DNA from: Rhypophila decipiens
Taxonomy: Eukaryota > Ascomycota > Sordariomycetes > Sordariales > Naviculisporaceae
NCBI GenBank assembly: GCA_033297075.1
Contig: MU858082.1
Span: forward strand, 124,001-188,000
Direction: 5' to 3'
DNA length: 64,000 nt
Shown: one piece after another, positions 60,668-64,000 of the stretch
How the letters are laid out: the number at the start of each line of letters is the position of its first letter
Position numbering within the stretch: the stretch's first letter is position 1
The notes under the pieces: generated by a model
The model's database searches: none
What the model was told of the DNA's origin: nothing
What the model saw: the letters and a program-made list of their open reading frames with translations, nothing else
Made by a program: the position numbers and the translations under genes

Positions 60668-62238
60668 TCACCCTACCGCGCTCGTCGTCGTTGGTACTGA
60701 CGTTGATGTTGATCTCGTCACGGGTGATACACTACTGCTCCGCCCCGCATCACTCCCCGCTGCATGTGTACTTTCCAGCTCGTAATTCGCATATCGACAA
60801 GAGCACTCATTGCTCTGAGTTTCCTCTTCCTGCCGGCGAATCATGCCCCTAGTTTTGATCCTCGGAAATTCCTCAACCCAGCGGCGGCGGGCAGCAACAG
60901 CATCGTCCATCTCGCTAATATCCCTAGCGACCAGTCCAGGCAAGGGTACAACCTTTCCATCAGAGCCCTTGCACTCTGGCATGCCCGTGGTGGAATTCAG
61001 ATCCGATCCCAACTCTACCTCGGTAACTTCGACTCGAAAAGGCCAGGGCGCAAAGGAAGTCCTACTTGCATTCACCGGCGTCGGAAGATCGGGGATGTTT
61101 TGGGGGAAGGAGGCTCTCATTCTGGTCCAGATGGTTGCGCTCATTGTGGTTGTGTTAAAGAAGCATGTTATTTGTTTTTGCTTATCTTGTTGTTGACGTC
61201 GTGATAGGCGTCGGGTATCTAGTTCTAATGCAGTTGCTCTTCTTGCTGAGATCGCTGAAGAGGAGGATGAATTACTAGACGAATTAAGTGGTATCTCGAC
61301 TCTGACGCTTTTGGGCATGGTAAAGCTGAATGTAAATCTCTCGGTGGCTTGGTTGGCGTCGTGGAGGGTTAGGGAGAGGTTGGTAAAAGTCGGAAGCGTA
61401 GTGGCTCCTTGATCTAGACTAGTTTGGTTGTCGCTGGGAGGAGGAGAGGATGATATAACGTATGAGAACGGAGACGTGGGCTCGATGATCCAGTGATATG
61501 TCGTCGATAACATATTGGGATTAGTTGTCGACACCGAGGCGTTGGACGTGCTGGGGCCGGAGAGACACTGCCAGGCCTCGGTGGGAAAAGAGCTCGGCAA
61601 ACATGCCGTCGAAATATTCGTCAGAGCTGTGGTGAAGGCATATAGCCCCGCTGGAAAGAGGTCTACCGGGAGCTGTGGCGGCGGGGCTCGGTCGTTTCTT
61701 TGAAACAAGTTAATAAAGCCTGGCCCTGGACAGGACGGAGAGGACGAGAATATAAATATAGTGGAAAGACGGGCAGGTACCTTTTCCTCAGGCCCAGGGT
61801 CAGCCCGACGCCCAGGCCGATAATGATACCGGCCAGTAATATCGATATCAATATCAGCTTGTACCACCCACCCCGTTTCGCCATCCGATTCAGGACCCGA
61901 TGTCTCTCGGGATCGTGACGCCTCGGAGCCTCTGTTTTGACCACTCCGTCTCGGGCTGCTGACCCAGAACCAGCGTTACTGATTGACAATGATGACGGAG
62001 CGCGCTCGCTGGCGGGTCTACTGCTGGCCGTGGAGCTATTGCGACTCAGCCCACCTCCATACGGAGCAGAAGGCAGGCCCGGTAAACTCGCCGGCCGGGT
62101 GCGGCGCGGGGACCTCTCGGGTACAATGGGGGCTGCTGCTGCGACGCCCGCGACGTCCTCGATGATCATGGGCAGCGGGTAGACTGGCTGGGACTGGCGC
62201 CTCAGTGAGGGCGGGCGACTTCGACTCCCGGGCGCCAT
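60668..62238 (-). CDS. Single-pass membrane protein, Ser/Thr-rich, unknown function
   Basis: I do not recognise a named family. Two exons, 62238-61781 and 61697-60668, give 495 aa. The first 125 residues are Pro/Ser/Arg-rich and would be cytosolic, ending in basic residues (RMAKRGGWYK). One membrane segment follows (LILISILLAGIIIGLGVGLT). The rest would be luminal or extracellular: it has several N-glycosylation sites (NQTS, NLSL, NASR, NSTT), few Cys, a Cys-containing ECSCRYANYE block, and a Ser/Thr-rich end. The intron is placed by frame: the GTACCT donor and TTTCAAAG acceptor with a TTAAC branch point join GLRK to RNDRAPPP. Type II topology fits. It may be a wall- or surface-linked protein; this is inference. 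Confidence 0.72.
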
Positions 62239-64000
62239 GGCTGGCGGCAGTTTTGGCGATGGGGGAATCTCTTTTCTGCGCCCGGGAGAAGGCGTTTGCC
62301 GGCTTGACGGCTTTGGATTTCTTGAATGGCGGGACCAATGTGTAAACCAAAGTTACCAAACTCGGGTCCCTACCTCCTCTGCCGCTGGGACGTGGTGAAA
62401 CAATCCATCGAGAATGAGGAGAGACGTGAAGGAAGGAACGAAGAGTGAAGAACAGTATACACTCGGCTGGGTCAAAGGTATGATGAGCAGGCAAGACCAG
62501 AGTGCTTGAGCATCAAAGATAGTGGTAGTGGAAGTAGAAAGTAGAGAGAGACAGGTGACTTGGGTTTCCGTAGCAGCTATCCGTATCGTGGGATGATGAA
62601 GGAGGCGTGGTGGAAAATGGGACTGGCGTCATCTCATTTCCAGAGCTATCGAAGAAGGCGGCTATGAGATACAGAATGGTCTGGGATATCACTTGACCGA
62701 CCAACCGCTGAGGCCTGATATGCCTGATATGATGAAAATAATAGAAGAAAGTGAGAGCAAAGAGAGCGGCTTGCTCGGCCAAGTGAAATCGGACCGTGAT
62801 CTCTCGTGGTGCAAAAAAGAAGAAGGGGAAAAAGGAAATTCCCATCGAAGATCGATGAGATCTGCACCACATCCCCAAAAGACCCATACCCAACCTTGAA
62901 CCAACCATTGCCATTGATGCAAGGTAGTCCAGCCTCTCTGGGGACGTTGAGCAGTCGTCGCCGACTCGCCCGCCCGAGCGTATCCGTACGCTATTTTGTT
63001 TCTTTTCTGTGTACGGTAAAGTCTCGAACTGCTTTGGGTTGTTTCCTGTGGTGATCACCACTTAGACCCCCCCCCCCCCCCCCCGCTGCAGCCAGCCCCC
63101 TGTTCGGTTGTATTCCCAGCTGGCGCTCCCAAATCCATGATCGATTCCTTTCCATTTGCGCGGGGGATCGACGACCATCAACCATGGATGTTTTCCTTTG
63201 TGTTATCATGGACGCACTGGACGTCAGTGGACAAAATAAACAGCAAGGCCCCCTGGTACGTTTCCTAACCGCAGACGGTCAAGGGCGTTGACGCCACGAA
63301 ATGAGATCTCTCTTTGGACATCACGAAAAACTTGGCCGACCATGACATGACCTGCCTCCCGGAAGTCCAAAGAACCGAGAGCTTGTCAATTGAAAAGGAT
63401 GTGCCTTTCTTGCTTATCTGAACAAAAGAGAGAAAATCATGAAATCAACTTACCAAGCCTGCAACTATCCTCAGCTCTCCCTTCAGCTGCAGCATATGAT
63501 ATGCATTAAGAGGGACGAGACCGACAAGATACAAACAACGAAAAAGGTCTGGAACCTCCCCTGCCCTTGTACATACACTACTGTTGTCGTTGGTGGTGGT
63601 GTGGATGCGACTTCTCGTGCAAGTCTCGTCATCGGATTGGCCAATGGAACCACAGGTCACAGGAAATATGCGGAAATACCTGAGGGGGTTGTTGTTGGGC
63701 TAAAAACGGCAGTGGCTTTCCTTTCGTCCAACCGGCTTCCAGCAGAAGGAGCATCTGCGGTACGCCACAAAGGGGCAGACTATTGAATTCTTGGGCAACT
63801 CGGAAGCTCCATGTGTGTAACATGTCGACATCACCCATCAGCAGCCGGGGAGAGACGAGACAAAGATGCTTTGATAACAATTCAGAGTGGAAATGAGTCC
63901 CCTCACGATATTTTAGCCACAAATTGTATATACAAAGTTGATTCGAATTTTGTACTGCCTCCGAAATAAATGTCACTCACTTCTACCATTTAGTCGCAGC
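62239..64000. other. Intergenic region to the window end
   Basis: Upstream flank of the membrane-protein gene and beyond. The open frames at 62513-63061 and 63439-63786 have no recognisable features. It contains an 18-base poly-C tract. Confidence 0.5.
63067..63084 (+). repeat. Poly-C tract, 18 bases
   Basis: An uninterrupted run of eighteen C lies about 830 bp upstream of the membrane-protein start. Such tracts can be length-variable and are prone to sequencing error. Confidence 0.9.

Overview
The window is nuclear DNA from a filamentous ascomycete, most likely a Sordariomycete. The genes are split by short introns (about 50-100 nt) with GTAAGT-like donors, CTAAC-like branch points and CAG/TAG acceptors. 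The set includes fungal landmarks: a multidomain adenylate cyclase with RA, LRR, PP2C-like and class III cyclase domains, a Zn2Cys6 regulator, a DUF7514-type protein and D-xylose reductase. Intergenic DNA is long and not compositionally degraded. No rRNA, convincing tRNA, CRISPR array or recognisable transposon was found.

Layout: adenylate cyclase (2910-10189, +); Yos1, an ER-Golgi trafficking factor (11456-12268, +); a decayed ~42-bp tandem repeat (about 12366-12895); dynein intermediate chain (13193-15337, -) divergent from F1Fo ATP synthase subunit e (16197-16777, +); a Zn2Cys6 regulator (18062-20366, -); about 8 kb without a convincing gene; a conserved-looking hypothetical protein (28522-29544, -); about 5 kb without a gene; a DUF7514/Arg-rich protein (34485-36727, -).

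The second half holds a divergent adenylosuccinate synthetase with an apparent frameshift (38436-40211, +), convergent with a GNAT acetyltransferase (40370-41197, -). Then come ribosomal protein eL20 (41999-42996, -) head-to-head with a CSN12/Thp1-like PCI protein (43605-45413, +), a BTB/POZ protein (47721-48796, -), a Bem46-like alpha/beta hydrolase (50562-51890, -) divergent from the PP1 regulator Sds22 (52848-54142, +), D-xylose reductase (55299-56634, -) with a tandem pair of GGCTAAA (XlnR/Xyr1-type) sites about 1.5 kb upstream, and a single-pass membrane protein (60668-62238, -).

The genes are mostly unrelated housekeeping, signalling and metabolic functions. No biosynthetic cluster, mobile island or defence system is evident. 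The observations most worth a second look are the frameshifted adenylosuccinate synthetase paralogue, the degenerate 42-bp tandem repeat, the paired GGCTAAA sites, the GC-AG intron in sds22, the four-base first exon of eL20, and an apparently inactive PP2C-like domain in adenylate cyclase.
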